Notes: generated by a model not told the origin, from the letters alone. DNA of 64,000 bases from SHVO01 sp050250575 (GCA_050250575.1 JBFWOJ010000016.1:20121-84120), one strand, 5' to 3'. Counted from the stretch's first letter, positions 20,453-28,993 are shown. Program-made: numbers and translations.

Positions 20453-20902
20453 ATGCAAAGCAAGGCCACGACCGTCGCCGCCTATCTCAAGAGCCTGCCG
20501 CCGGAGCGCAAGAAGGCCATGAGCGCGGTGCGCAAAGCCATGCGCGCGCATATGCCCGAAGGGTACGTCGAAACCATGCAATACGGCATGATGGGTTGGG
20601 TCGTGCCGCTGAAACTCTATCCTCCGGGCTATCATGTCGGCAGTGTGCCGCTGCCCTATGCGGGGCTCGCCTCCCAGAAACGGCACATGTCGCTCTATCT
20701 GATGGGCTGTTACATGGAGCCGAAAGACGCCGCCTGGCTGAAAAAGGAATTCAAGGCCCGCGGATTGAAGCTCGACATGGGCAAGTCCTGTATCCGGTTC
20801 AAGAAGCTGGAAGACCTGCCGCTGGACGTGGTCGGCAAGGCGGTCGCGAAGCTTCCGGTGAAGGAATTCGTGAAGCGATACGAGAGAGTGATGAAACGGT
20901 GA
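20453..20902 (+). CDS. DUF1801 domain protein
   Basis: This 149-residue cytoplasmic protein belongs to the DUF1801/YdhG-like family of unknown function. It shows the typical start (YLKSLPPERKKAMSAVRKAM), MQYGMMGW and a central LPYAGLASQKRHMSLYLM block, then IRFKKLEDLPLDVVGKA near the end. The ATG at 20453 starts the conserved region; the frame upstream overlaps ettA. It sits between ettA and the GFA gene on the same strand, possibly one transcript. Confidence 0.8.
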   Translation: MQSKATTVAAYLKSLPPERKKAMSAVRKAMRAHMPEGYVETMQYGMMGWVVPLKLYPPGYHVGSVPLPYAGLASQKRHMSLYLMGCYMEPKDAAWLKKEFKARGLKLDMGKSCIRFKKLEDLPLDVVGKAVAKLPVKEFVKRYERVMKR

Positions 20903-20958
20903 GCGGACGGCGGACCTACTACCGGCCGGACGCGGCGCAAGAGGGAGGAAGGCACAGC

Positions 20959-21306
20959 ATGATGCAAGGCAGCTGTCATTGCGGCGATGTGAGATTCGAG
21001 GTGGACGCCGCGCTGCAAGGCCCGGTGATCGAGTGCAACTGCTCGCACTGCAGCCGCAAGGGTTATCTCCTGTGGTTCGTCCCGCGGCATAAATTGCGCC
21101 ACATGACGCCGGATCATCACCTCGCGACCTACACCTTCAACAAACACGTCATCCAGCATCACTTCTGCCTGCGCTGCGGCTGTGCGCCCTTCGCGGAGGG
21201 CAAGGATGCGAAGGGTCATCCGACGGGCGCGATCAACGTGCGCTGCCTGGAGGACGTCGATCTCACCAAGATCGAGCGCATGCCTTACGACGGGCGCAGC
21301 AAGTAG
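20959..21306 (+). CDS. GFA (glutathione-dependent formaldehyde-activating-like) zinc protein
   Basis: This protein of about 115 residues belongs to the GFA/CENP-V zinc-binding family. Zinc-ligand cysteines are visible in GSCHCGDVRFEV, ECNCSHCSRKG and FCLRCGCAPF, the expected three clusters. The start is ATG 20959 (or 20962), with GAGGAAGG about 9 bases upstream. Many members are only generically annotated, so a true formaldehyde role is not implied. It is the last gene before a gene-poor region. Confidence 0.85.
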   Translation: MMQGSCHCGDVRFEVDAALQGPVIECNCSHCSRKGYLLWFVPRHKLRHMTPDHHLATYTFNKHVIQHHFCLRCGCAPFAEGKDAKGHPTGAINVRCLEDVDLTKIERMPYDGRSK

Positions 21307-21744
21307 ACGGGACGATGTCGCTCCAGACTGCGCGGGGGCGGCGACAGGGGTGACTGGTGACACTTCGGGAAATTTCGCGAGGCGCACCAGACGTTAGATC
21401 GATTCCCCTGGTGGTGACACGCGGTGACACGTGGTGACGCTTTGAACATGCGACGCCGTAGATAGTAGGTTCGAGCGCTGGAACCACAACGCGCTTCTTA
21501 GAGCGCGCGACATGCGACATGTTCCGAATTCCAGAGCTGCATCAATGGCTTCGATGTCGCATTGATCATGCGACGTCGCGCGACATGGGAGTCTTTTCGA
21601 TAAAAGGGCGTGCGCGGCGGGGGCGCGCCGCGCAAAGGTGATCGTGATTCACGATGTCAAAGAGCACGCCGGCTCGCAGCGCTTGGAACGCTTCGAGTCG
21701 CCGGCAGTGTTGCGTATATAGGGACAAATGTCAACGATAGAATT
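21307..21744. other. Gene-poor stretch with repeated GTGACAC and ATGCGAC motifs
   Basis: No convincing gene is seen. The stretch holds several GGTGACAC-like words (about 21342-21440). ATGCGAC occurs at 21448, 21512 and 21568, with an inverted ATGTCGCAT at 21554-21562. GTCGCAT (21556-21562) and ATGCGAC (21568-21574) form a 7-bp hairpin with a 5-base loop. Small frames here look random. Confidence 0.4.
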
Positions 21745-21746
21745 GG

Positions 21747-21936
21747 CCAACCCTCCTTGATGGGCAGATAGAACGAAGCGAGGGAGTCGGATCGCCGCGC
21801 CAGCCCGAGGCTTCTGGACCGGTCTGCTCCCAAACGTGTTCGCCGCACGTCCACGATGATCCCGAGAGGTCCTACTTCAGTTTCATGCGGAAACAAAATA
21901 CCTCTGGGTCCTCGCGTTTTCGCGCGCAAGGACTCC
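21747..21936. repeat. Dispersed repeat, copy A (about 190 bp)
   Basis: This copy shares with 23015-23203 an exact core TTGATGGGCAGATAGAACGA. Further shared blocks are ACTTCAGTTT(c)ATGCGGAAACAAAA and a terminal hairpin (TCCTCGCG ... CGCGCGCAAGGA). Overall identity is roughly 70-75% by eye. Both copies encode the chance peptide LASFYLPIKEG on the minus strand. It lies next to a pseudogene, so a small non-coding mobile or REP-like element is plausible. Confidence 0.6.
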
Positions 21937-21993
21937 ACCACCCTGCGGCGGCGAAGGGGCTATAGACACGGCGCGAGAGCGTGGCACCGACGC

Positions 21994-22478
21994 TCAAATG
22001 CCTGCGAACGGAGTGCCGGTCGGCACGCCGGCGCCCAAGTCCAGCCAGCTTGCTGCAAAAATCGAACCTTCCGGAACGCGGTCAGCAGCCCCTGGGCTGA
22101 CCGTAGAGAAAATCAACACCGCCAACTCTCCATCCTGGTTCCGGAAAGGAAGGTACAGATTCTCACCGCTAAAATACCGACCCTCGATCGGGAAAACGAA
22201 TATCGCCATAGATGCCGCAAGGTTGCGCCGCCGCGGCCTGCAATGACCTCTGATACGACGGTAATTGCTCCGGTGTGAATAGCTCGCCTGCATTACGGCA
22301 CACGCCCCCCACTCAACCCACGCGGCCCCGTACATCTTGAAGTCGAGAAGCGTTCCCGCGCGAGAGACACCACGGAGACGTACTCAACTAGGCTTGCGAC
22401 CCTGCTTAGCGACTGTTCGACTAACGACCAGTCAGGCAGCGCAACTCGTGGCCAATGACTAAAGAACAAGTGGCACAT
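21994..22478 (-). pseudogene. Frameshifted remnant of a PAS-like (PAS_5-type) domain protein
   Basis: Coding-like sequence runs across several frames on the minus strand. In order: SHWPRVALPDWSLVEQSLSR ... VEYVSVVSLARERF; then a shift to LDFKMYGAAWVEWGACA; then a shift (near a GGGGGG run) to GELFTPEQLPSYQRSLQA ... IYGDIRFPDRG; then back to SGENLYLPFRNQDGELAVLI. This order of elements matches the small alphaproteobacterial PAS_5 domain (an F-x-x-YGxxxV strand, then a helix, then a LxLPF-x-x-x-DG strand). At least three frame changes make it non-functional. The family assignment is by pattern only. Confidence 0.5.
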
Positions 22479-22606
22479 CTGGCCACGGATGTTCGTAGAA
22501 ATGAGCGCCCCCGTAAAAGAACGCGCTAGTTAACGAAAGGCCCGGACGTTTTCAACCTTCCGGGTGGATTGAAAAATTGCATTCCTGAGGCTATACGCCC
22601 GCGCCC

Positions 22607-22612
22607 AGGAGG
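22607..22612 (+). promoter_or_regulatory. Strong Shine-Dalgarno site for the TTG-started small gene
   Basis: AGGAGG lies 6 bases before the TTG at 22619. It is the main reason to accept that small frame and its rare start codon. Confidence 0.6.
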
Positions 22613-22618
22613 CCACCC

Positions 22619-22810
22619 TTGAAGCGATACAGGTGCCTTTTTTTCGATGGGGCTCGTCTCATCGGGTCGGGTATTTCGGTTCTGGCGATGCGACCAGAAG
22701 AAGCCGCAGCGCGCGCGCTCGAGCACATGGAGCGCGCTTCGTGCACCTCAGTGGAAGTATGGTGTGAGGGTGCGCGCGTCCTGACACTGCCGGTCAAATC
22801 CAAGGACTAA
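22619..22810 (+). CDS. Small hypothetical protein (63 aa, TTG start)
   Basis: The gene encodes MKRYRCLFFDGARLIGSGIS and continues with an Ala/Glu-rich helix (RPEEAAARALEHMER) and a final strand pattern (SVEVWCEGARVLTL). The beta-alpha-beta style, a small domain ending in a VEVW-x-x-x-RV strand, resembles short alphaproteobacterial DUF6894-like proteins, but I cannot confirm the family. A perfect AGGAGG 6 bases before TTG supports translation. It overlaps a convergent small gene (22807-22971) by 4 bases. Confidence 0.55.
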   Translation: MKRYRCLFFDGARLIGSGISVLAMRPEEAAARALEHMERASCTSVEVWCEGARVLTLPVKSKD

Positions 22811-22971
22811 TTGACAACGTCAGCTACGTGCAGGCTTAAGCACCTGTTGGGCATGGCCGACACTTGGGACTCGCTCGCTGACGACTTTTCCTGAAGAATG
22901 GCGCGAAACTTGATGCGGAGCTGGTCGGACGAATCGGAGGCGTATTGTTCTCCTATCTTCGAAACGCTCAT
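22807..22971 (-). CDS. Small hypothetical protein (54 aa)
   Basis: This frame encodes a 54-residue polar protein beginning MSVSKIGEQYASDSSDQLRI and ending HVADVVN. A GGGGGGG run lies about 5 bases upstream of the ATG and could act as a ribosome site. It ends tail to tail with the small plus-strand gene, sharing CTAA. I recognise no family. Composition is plausible for a protein, but so short a frame could be chance. Confidence 0.35.
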   Translation of the reverse strand: MSVSKIGEQYASDSSDQLRIKFRAILQEKSSASESQVSAMPNRCLSLHVADVVN

Positions 22972-23014
22972 GCGATCCCCCCCGGTATTGTTGCGGCGAT
23001 AAAGTTGTCATGGA

Positions 23015-23203
23015 CCGACCTTCCTTGATGGGCAGATAGAACGAAGCGAGGATCTCGGATCGCCGGGCAGGAGCCTGAGACTTTGGCCGGTGCGCTCCCA
23101 AAGTGATCGGCGCGTCCGGGATGAGCGCCCGAGGTGATACTTCAGTTTATGCGGAAACAAAAACCGCTGGATCCTCGCGGGCTTGCGCGCGCAAGGATGA
23201 GCA
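23015..23203. repeat. Dispersed repeat, copy B (about 190 bp)
   Basis: This is the second copy of the element at 21747-21936, in the same orientation. It lies directly downstream of the protease gene (23210-24943, minus). The last 30 bases form a hairpin (ATCCTCGCG ... GCGCGCAAGGAT) that could terminate protease transcription. The rest of 22972-23209 shows no gene. Confidence 0.6.
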
Positions 23204-23209
23204 GAAAAT

Positions 23210-24943
23210 CTAGAAGATCACCTTGTAGATATTGCCATCGGAATCCGTCGCGGCGCCAAAGCCGCTGTCGATGTTCGGCACCACGTAGTACTCGGCCTGG
23301 AAGCTGCCGCCGTTGGAGCAGGCGCCGATGGCAAGGCCCCCCACCATGCCTTCAGGGTTCGCGCTAATTCCCACCACGTCGCGGTGCTTGTCCAAAAGAG
23401 AACCCGATGCCGGCTTGGACTGAAGCGTCGTCCATTTACCGTCGCAGTTAACTCCGTCCGGACGGGTGAACGTGAAAGTGCCGCTCGTGCCAACGCCGCC
23501 CACATTGCCTGTGATCGGCTGGGTCTTGCCCGTCTTCTGGAGCGGACCGCTTGCCGGATACATAGATACCTGAATGCGCCGGCCGCCGGCGCTTGCGAGG
23601 TTCGCGGCGGCGGGCGAAAGCGAATGGCCGTCGACGCCCACGCCGAGCACGCGGAAAGCATCATCAACCGGGATGAAGAAATTTAGGCCGATTTGCGAAC
23701 CTTCCGGTTCCAGCCCGGCGACAACAAGCGCAACGACGTTGCCTTTGTCGTCGAACATGGGCCCGCCGCTATTTCCATGGGTGACGGCGACGTCGCTTTG
23801 CAAGATCGGTCTGCCATCCTCCACGCGGTAAGCACTGACAATTCCCGAGGTTACGGTTCCTTCCAACTGTTGAACCTGCGGGGAGCCTATGACGTACACC
23901 GTAGAGCCCACTTGCGGCCGATCAAATTGCACCGGCAAGCCGAGCATGCCCCCTCCCGGTGCGCGGATGAGCGCAACATCGCGTTGGGCGTTCGCCGCAA
24001 CGACGTCCCCGGAAATCTCGCGCCCGCCGAAAAACCGGATCTTTACAGCTTTATGGCCTTCGATGACGTGGTTGTTCGTCATAACGAGGCCATCGGCGAC
24101 GTAGAAGCCGGAGCCCATACTATCACCGGTGAAAATCGTCACCACTTGGTGCCGCAGTTCGGGGATTTGATCCTTGAATGCGAGCGTGCGCAAAGGGACG
24201 CGCGGAATCACTAGATCCGGCGCCGATTGCGGCTGCGGCGCGGGTGTCGTCGATCCGCCCGCGCCATTGGACGCGGGCAGACGCAGGGCTGCGACGAAGC
24301 CGGAATCAGATAGCAGTGCCTTTGCCGACTCCCGAAAGGCCGCAAGCGCCGCCTCGGTGGGAATAGTATCCGCCGCCAACTGCTTCTTCAGTTTAGTGGT
24401 GCCTTCCTTCGTCGCACGAAACAGCAATTTCTTTTCCAAAGGATCGAACACCTGCCAGTCGACCGTGACCGAGGAATCGATGGTGATATTGATCATCCCG
24501 AAGATGTTCTGCCCGCATCCATTCTGCTTAGCGGCAACAATGGCACCGCCCACAATGAGCTCGGGCCGCTGCTGGCCGCCAGGCGTGAAAAGGTCTGCGC
24601 TATTCTGCCGTCCGGCGAGGGCATAACCGGCCGCATCCGCCTCCTGCATAAATGCGTCGATGAAACTGTCGGTCTTCGCGCCGCCAAACGCATCATTCAT
24701 CGTCAATGGATATGAGTTCGTGATGCAAAATGGATGAATGATGATTTCACCGAGAGCCGTGCCCGAGGGGACCGTCAGCGCGATCCGCTCCATTGCCATC
24801 GGCCGGGTCGGGCCGTCGACCTTGAACTGCGGCGGCGGCGGCGGCGGTTCAGGCTTTGCGCGCCGCTGGGCGGCGTCGGCGGCAGTGATCGTGAAAACAA
24901 GGGCCAAAGCGAGCGCCGGAAGGCGCGGGACCATGCGCGGCAT
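23210..24943 (-). CDS. Exported trypsin-like serine protease (S1C, DegP-like catalytic domain)
   Basis: This protein of about 577 residues has a signal peptide (PRMVPRLPALALALVFTITA, then AADA) and is probably periplasmic. Residues about 30-220 form an unrecognised domain with conserved-looking cysteines. The S1C domain follows, with His292 (TNNHVIEG), Asp322 (RDVALIRAP) and Ser392 (GNSGGP). No PDZ domain is evident; the last 110 residues form another unknown beta-rich domain. I chose ATG 24943 because GGGAGG lies about 6 bases upstream, while the longer start at 24973 has none. The target is unknown. Copy B of the repeat follows it. Confidence 0.85.
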   Translation of the reverse strand: MPRMVPRLPALALALVFTITAADAAQRRAKPEPPPPPPQFKVDGPTRPMAMERIALTVPSGTALGEIIIHPFCITNSYPLTMNDAFGGAKTDSFIDAFMQEADAAGYALAGRQNSADLFTPGGQQRPELIVGGAIVAAKQNGCGQNIFGMINITIDSSVTVDWQVFDPLEKKLLFRATKEGTTKLKKQLAADTIPTEAALAAFRESAKALLSDSGFVAALRLPASNGAGGSTTPAPQPQSAPDLVIPRVPLRTLAFKDQIPELRHQVVTIFTGDSMGSGFYVADGLVMTNNHVIEGHKAVKIRFFGGREISGDVVAANAQRDVALIRAPGGGMLGLPVQFDRPQVGSTVYVIGSPQVQQLEGTVTSGIVSAYRVEDGRPILQSDVAVTHGNSGGPMFDDKGNVVALVVAGLEPEGSQIGLNFFIPVDDAFRVLGVGVDGHSLSPAAANLASAGGRRIQVSMYPASGPLQKTGKTQPITGNVGGVGTSGTFTFTRPDGVNCDGKWTTLQSKPASGSLLDKHRDVVGISANPEGMVGGLAIGACSNGGSFQAEYYVVPNIDSGFGAATDSDGNIYKVIF

Positions 24944-25138
24944 GTGACCTCCCCCGAGGATCGACGAGGTCAATCATCGTCCGGCAATCGGGCAAGTCAA
25001 GTAGAGCGCTGCGGCGAACCCGCTACGGTCATGGCCCCCTCAATAGAATCCGCAATAAAACCAAAGACATGAAGCTCTGGCTCTTCGTCCGCCTCCGCGA
25101 AGGCCTTGGGGTGACAAGAACGCGGGTAAAGGGGATGG

Positions 25139-25411
25139 CTAGCCGAACAACCGTGCGAAAAATCCGCCGCGGGGAACGTGCGACTGAACGATCACGGCAT
25201 CCGGAATCGGCTCGGGCAGGTCACGCAAGGCCCGGCGGAATGTGACTCGGTCCTCCTCACTCTCGAAAACGATCGTGATGCGCTGCTTGCCAAGGATGGG
25301 GCGCTTGCGGGTTTCGCTTTCCATCGTAAAGCTGCCCCGGCACTCCAGGCGCGCAAGATGCGCGAGCGTAGCTTTGTCGTGGGCCGTTTCGACGGTCATC
25401 ACGGTGGGCAT
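25139..25411 (-). CDS. Hypothetical protein (90 aa)
   Basis: This small cytoplasmic protein is not recognised. It has strand-like segments (LECRGSFTMES, QRITIVFESEEDRVTFRRAL) and ends FFARLFG. ATG 25411 has AGAGAGG about 7 bases upstream; the longer frame from 25462 lacks one. It is divergent from the Anbu gene across 234 bases that should hold both promoters. Confidence 0.5.
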   Translation of the reverse strand: MPTVMTVETAHDKATLAHLARLECRGSFTMESETRKRPILGKQRITIVFESEEDRVTFRRALRDLPEPIPDAVIVQSHVPRGGFFARLFG

Positions 25412-25645
25412 GCGTGTCCTCTCTTGAACTCCGGCAACTGCCGGTGGCGGTACGGAGTACAATCATATTCCGGAGAATTGGTTCCGCGGCGGGGTTCGCA
25501 CCGGCTCATTTTCATTCGAACAATCAGGCGGCCTGCAGGTTTGAGAGTTCGAGCCGCCTGCGCTATAAGCGCCGTCTCGCCTTTTTCGTCTCTCCCTTTT
25601 CAGGCGAGGGACCTGTTCACGTTTCAATCGACGAGGCCCACCGGC

Positions 25646-26392
25646 ATGACTTATTGCGTCGGCGTATTGCTCAAAGACGGTCTTGTGATGCTGTCGGATA
25701 CGCGCACGAACGCGGGGGTCGACAATATCGCGAGCTTCCGCAAGCTCCATATCTATGAGCAGCCCGGCGAACGCGTCATTGCCCTCGCGAGCTCAGGAAA
25801 CCTCTCCATCACCCAGTCGGTCCTCAGCCTGATCGGCGAGGGGCTCCTGGGCCCGAACTCCGACGAGCCGGAAACCTTCGCCAACGTGCCAAGCATGTTC
25901 CAGGCAGCGCAGCTGGTGGGCCGGGCGGTGCGCGAAATCCACCGCATCGACGGGGAGAGCCTCGAAGACCATCACATGCGCTTCGACATCGCGCTCCTGC
26001 TCGGCGGCCAGATCAAGGGCCGGCGCCTGCGCCTGTTCATGATCTACGCGGCCGGCAACTTCATCGAAGCGACACCGGATACGCCGTTCCTGCAGATCGG
26101 CGAGCATAAGTACGGAAAGCCGGTGCTCGACCGCGCCGTTCACTACGACACCGATCTGTACGATGCGCTGAAAATCAGCCTGATCTCGATGGATTCGACG
26201 ATGCGATCCAACCTGGCGGTAGGTCTGCCGCTGGACTGCATGGTGCTGCGGCGCGACAGCCAGAAGGTGGAGCTCAACCGCCGGATCGAGAACGGCGATC
26301 CATATTTCGAGGATCTGCGTTCGCGCTGGTCGAACGCCTTGCGCCAGGCGCACCAGGAGATCCCGCGGCCGCCCTATGACCGTGCACGATAA
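25646..26392 (+). CDS. Anbu, bacterial proteasome homologue (Ntn hydrolase)
   Basis: This 248-residue protein matches Anbu/BPH, an HslV-like Ntn hydrolase that forms helical or ring assemblies. The start MTYCVGVLLKDGLVMLSDTR places the catalytic Thr at position 2, exposed once Met is removed. SDTRTN, FRKLHIY and ALASSGNLSITQ are family-like. The true start is ATG 25646; the frame upstream is non-coding. Anbu is often next to genes for a transglutaminase-like protein, an alpha-E protein and an ATP-grasp enzyme; none is present here. It overlaps the TrmJ gene by 17 bases, so the two are coupled. Its physiological substrate is not established. Confidence 0.9.
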   Translation: MTYCVGVLLKDGLVMLSDTRTNAGVDNIASFRKLHIYEQPGERVIALASSGNLSITQSVLSLIGEGLLGPNSDEPETFANVPSMFQAAQLVGRAVREIHRIDGESLEDHHMRFDIALLLGGQIKGRRLRLFMIYAAGNFIEATPDTPFLQIGEHKYGKPVLDRAVHYDTDLYDALKISLISMDSTMRSNLAVGLPLDCMVLRRDSQKVELNRRIENGDPYFEDLRSRWSNALRQAHQEIPRPPYDRAR

Positions 26393-27209
26393 GCCTCCGC
26401 GCGGGTACGCCGATAAGGCGCGCCTCGTCGCCAAAACCGCGCGGAATCCGCCGGCCGTGATCCTGGTGGAGCCGCAGCTGGGAGAGAACATCGGCACCGC
26501 GGCGCGGGCGATGATGAACACAGGATTGGAAGAATTGCGCCTCGTCGATCCAAAACAGGATTGGCTGTCGGACAAGGCGATCGCGGCCTCGTCCGGCGCC
26601 GAGCGGATCCTCGAGCGCGCGAAACGCTACGAGAAGGTGACCGACGCGATCGCCGACCTGCACACGGTCTATGCCTCGACGGCGCGCCGGCGCGAGATGG
26701 TCAAGCCGCTGATGAGCGCCCGCGCCGCAGCCGCAGATATGCACACGCGGGCCGACCATAAGCTGGGCATCCTGTTCGGCCGCGAGCGCGATGGCCTGCA
26801 CAACGACGAGATCGCGCTTGCCAACACCATCATCGAAGTGCCGCTCAATCCGGAGCACTCTTCCATGAACCTCGCACAAGCGGTGCTGATCGTCGGTTAC
26901 GAGTGGTTCCAGGCGGCCTACGCGGGCCCGCAGGAAATGATGACCTTCAACCGTACGACGCCGGCCTCGAAGGAAATGCTGCTGGGCCTGTTCGAGCATC
27001 TGGAAAGCGAGCTCGTCATCTGCGGGTTCCTGCGCAATGAGGAGAAGCTGCCCGGCATGATCGTCAATATCCGCAACATGCTGCAGCGCGCGGAATTGAC
27101 GGAGCAGGAAGTGCGCACCTTCCACGGCATCATCAAGGAACTGCGCTATGGCCGCCGGCCTGACCGGCCGAAACGCCAGCCGGGGTATAAGGTGACGGAA
27201 GAAACTTAG
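26376..27209 (+). CDS. trmJ: tRNA/rRNA 2'-O-methyltransferase of the TrmJ (SPOUT) family
   Basis: This 277-residue SPOUT-class SAM methyltransferase is most like TrmJ, which methylates the ribose of tRNA nucleotide 32. Motifs are VILVEPQLGENIGTAARAM, GILFGRERDGLHNDEIALAN and IIEVPLNPEHSSMNLAQAV, the last two forming the knotted SAM site. The C-terminal extension of about 100 residues fits the TrmJ dimer/tRNA region. It overlaps Anbu by 17 bases. The 27210-27365 gap shows nothing. Confidence 0.88.
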   Translation: MTVHDKPPRGYADKARLVAKTARNPPAVILVEPQLGENIGTAARAMMNTGLEELRLVDPKQDWLSDKAIAASSGAERILERAKRYEKVTDAIADLHTVYASTARRREMVKPLMSARAAAADMHTRADHKLGILFGRERDGLHNDEIALANTIIEVPLNPEHSSMNLAQAVLIVGYEWFQAAYAGPQEMMTFNRTTPASKEMLLGLFEHLESELVICGFLRNEEKLPGMIVNIRNMLQRAELTEQEVRTFHGIIKELRYGRRPDRPKRQPGYKVTEET

Positions 27210-27365
27210 TTCAATCCTCTTCCGTCACTTCGGACAAGCCGAGCGACAGCGAGGCTGGGTCCGGGATCGATCGTCCAGCACATATAAACGCATCTGCTCT
27301 TGCGCGCTGAGAAGGGGACCGTGCCCTGCGCGCCGACGCACTCCGGCCGGGGTGACGACGGAACG

Positions 27366-28934
27366 TTAGCCGCCTTGAGCAGGCTGTTTTTCGCACCAGG
27401 CCGTCCACATCTCGCGCAACGCCCCGACGAACTCCCGGGTGAACAGCGGCGTGTCACACAAAGGCGAAGTCGCGAGCCGCGACCGCAGGCCCGTGCGCAG
27501 CAGTATGAGCTGGTGTTTCGTTTGTGCGAGCTTCACGGCCAGATCCTCGAAGCCGCTCCGGTCGGCGGCGATCAGTTCCCGGACTCCCGCGGCCTCGAGG
27601 ATGCCGGCTGACTGGCGGCCGGCCATCAGCGGGCCGCGGAACGTGACGACCGGAACCCCCATCCACAGCGCCTCGCAGGTCGTCATGCATCCGGAATAGG
27701 GAAAGCTATCCAGGGCGATGTCGACCGCGCCGTAACCCGCCAGAAAATCGGTGCGGGTGCTTTCCGCTGCGAAGGCGATCCGCTCCGCCGCGATACCGTG
27801 CCGAGACAATGTCTCGCGAAAACGCGCCTGCAGCCCGGGCGCGCTCATGGTTTGATAGTGGAACCTGATGCGGCTGTCCGGAACGCGCGCAAGGATCCCG
27901 GCGAACGCGGCGAGAGCGTCATCGCTGACCTTGGCGGGATTGTTGAAGCAGCCGAAAGTGATGAATCCGTTTTTCTCCGCCGGGCGCGGCGCGACGGAGG
28001 GTGCGTCCTGCGGCGGCTCGAAGCAAACGTGACTGCCCGTCAGGCGGACGATCTTCTCCACGGCATGATCGTCGAACCCCGGCGGCGCGAGGGCGTCGGT
28101 GGCAATCATGTAATCCATCGCCGGGATTCCCGTCGTGCTCGGGTATCCCAGCCACGCGGCCTGCACGGGCGCGGCGCGACCGGCAAAAACCTTCGCGCGG
28201 TTGTGGCCGGTGTGACCGCACATATCGACCAGGATGTCGATCTTCGCCTGCTTGATGAAGGCAGTGAGCGAGGTGTCCGACAGTGAGTAAACCGACGACC
28301 AGCGCGAGTGCCGGGCTATACGGCGGCTGAGGTCGTCTTCGGCTTCCGCCGGGCGATTTGAAAATACCACCGGCACGAGCCCGCTGTTGCGCAGGTTTTC
28401 CAACAGTTTGACGCTGAGCCGCCCGACCGGGTGCTGCGCCAGATCGGGAGACACGAAACCCACGACGATAGGGCGTTGCTTGATCGGCGGATTGGAAAAT
28501 GCGGGCGACGGCGTCGGCGGCGCGTGCAACTGCGCCCATCGTGCGTGGGCGCGCGCGAGCGATTCATCGGTGGCACCGGGCACATATTGCTGGGCATTGA
28601 GCCAATTGCTGGCGGCGGTGACGTAGGTGGAATCGGCCGCCATGGCGGCTTCGTAAGCGGCGACGGCCTCGGCCGGCCGTCCGCTTTCCGTCAGAATCAC
28701 TCCAAGCGCCGAATGGGCTTTGGCGTCCTGGGGCCGTGCTGCCACAACCGCGCGGATTTCGCGTTCCGCCTCATCCAGACGGCGCAAATCGCGGTAAGCG
28801 TTGGCGAGGCGCGTACGGGCCTCGCTGTCGGCAGGGTCCGCGGCCACCGCGCGGGCAAACGCCGCGGCGGCGCGCTCGAGGTCGCGGGCTTCCAGGGCCG
28901 CGAGGCCGTCTTGATAATCGGTGCGATCGGTCAT
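27366..28934 (-). CDS. TPR-containing GT41 (O-GlcNAc transferase/SPINDLY-type) glycosyltransferase
   Basis: This protein of about 522 residues has three TPR-like repeats (residues 5-110) and then a GT41 catalytic region. GT41 enzymes move GlcNAc, fucose or similar sugars onto Ser/Thr or Asn of proteins. Hallmarks are VGFVSPDLAQHPVGRL, DILVDMCGHTGHNR, VQAAWLGYPSTTG, FGCFNNPAKVSD and DIALDSFPYSGCMTTCEALW, covering the nucleotide-sugar site. I chose ATG 28934; a longer start at 28979 would run close to the divergent gene. The target proteins are unknown; flagellin or surface proteins are common in bacteria. Confidence 0.88.
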   Translation of the reverse strand: MTDRTDYQDGLAALEARDLERAAAAFARAVAADPADSEARTRLANAYRDLRRLDEAEREIRAVVAARPQDAKAHSALGVILTESGRPAEAVAAYEAAMAADSTYVTAASNWLNAQQYVPGATDESLARAHARWAQLHAPPTPSPAFSNPPIKQRPIVVGFVSPDLAQHPVGRLSVKLLENLRNSGLVPVVFSNRPAEAEDDLSRRIARHSRWSSVYSLSDTSLTAFIKQAKIDILVDMCGHTGHNRAKVFAGRAAPVQAAWLGYPSTTGIPAMDYMIATDALAPPGFDDHAVEKIVRLTGSHVCFEPPQDAPSVAPRPAEKNGFITFGCFNNPAKVSDDALAAFAGILARVPDSRIRFHYQTMSAPGLQARFRETLSRHGIAAERIAFAAESTRTDFLAGYGAVDIALDSFPYSGCMTTCEALWMGVPVVTFRGPLMAGRQSAGILEAAGVRELIAADRSGFEDLAVKLAQTKHQLILLRTGLRSRLATSPLCDTPLFTREFVGALREMWTAWCEKQPAQGG

Positions 28935-28993
28935 GAGGTCGCTTAGCACGCGGGGCTTTCGCGCGACAAGCAGGCCCACTAATCTTTCGCCTC

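Noticed and set aside
21468..21495. tRNA T-arm-like string (ggttcgagcgctggaacc)
   Set aside because: No acceptor, D or anticodon arms can be paired around it.
21657..23101. Two minus-strand small frames sharing LASFYLPIKEG
   Set aside because: The shared peptide comes only from the repeated DNA element; the flanks differ and lack coding character.
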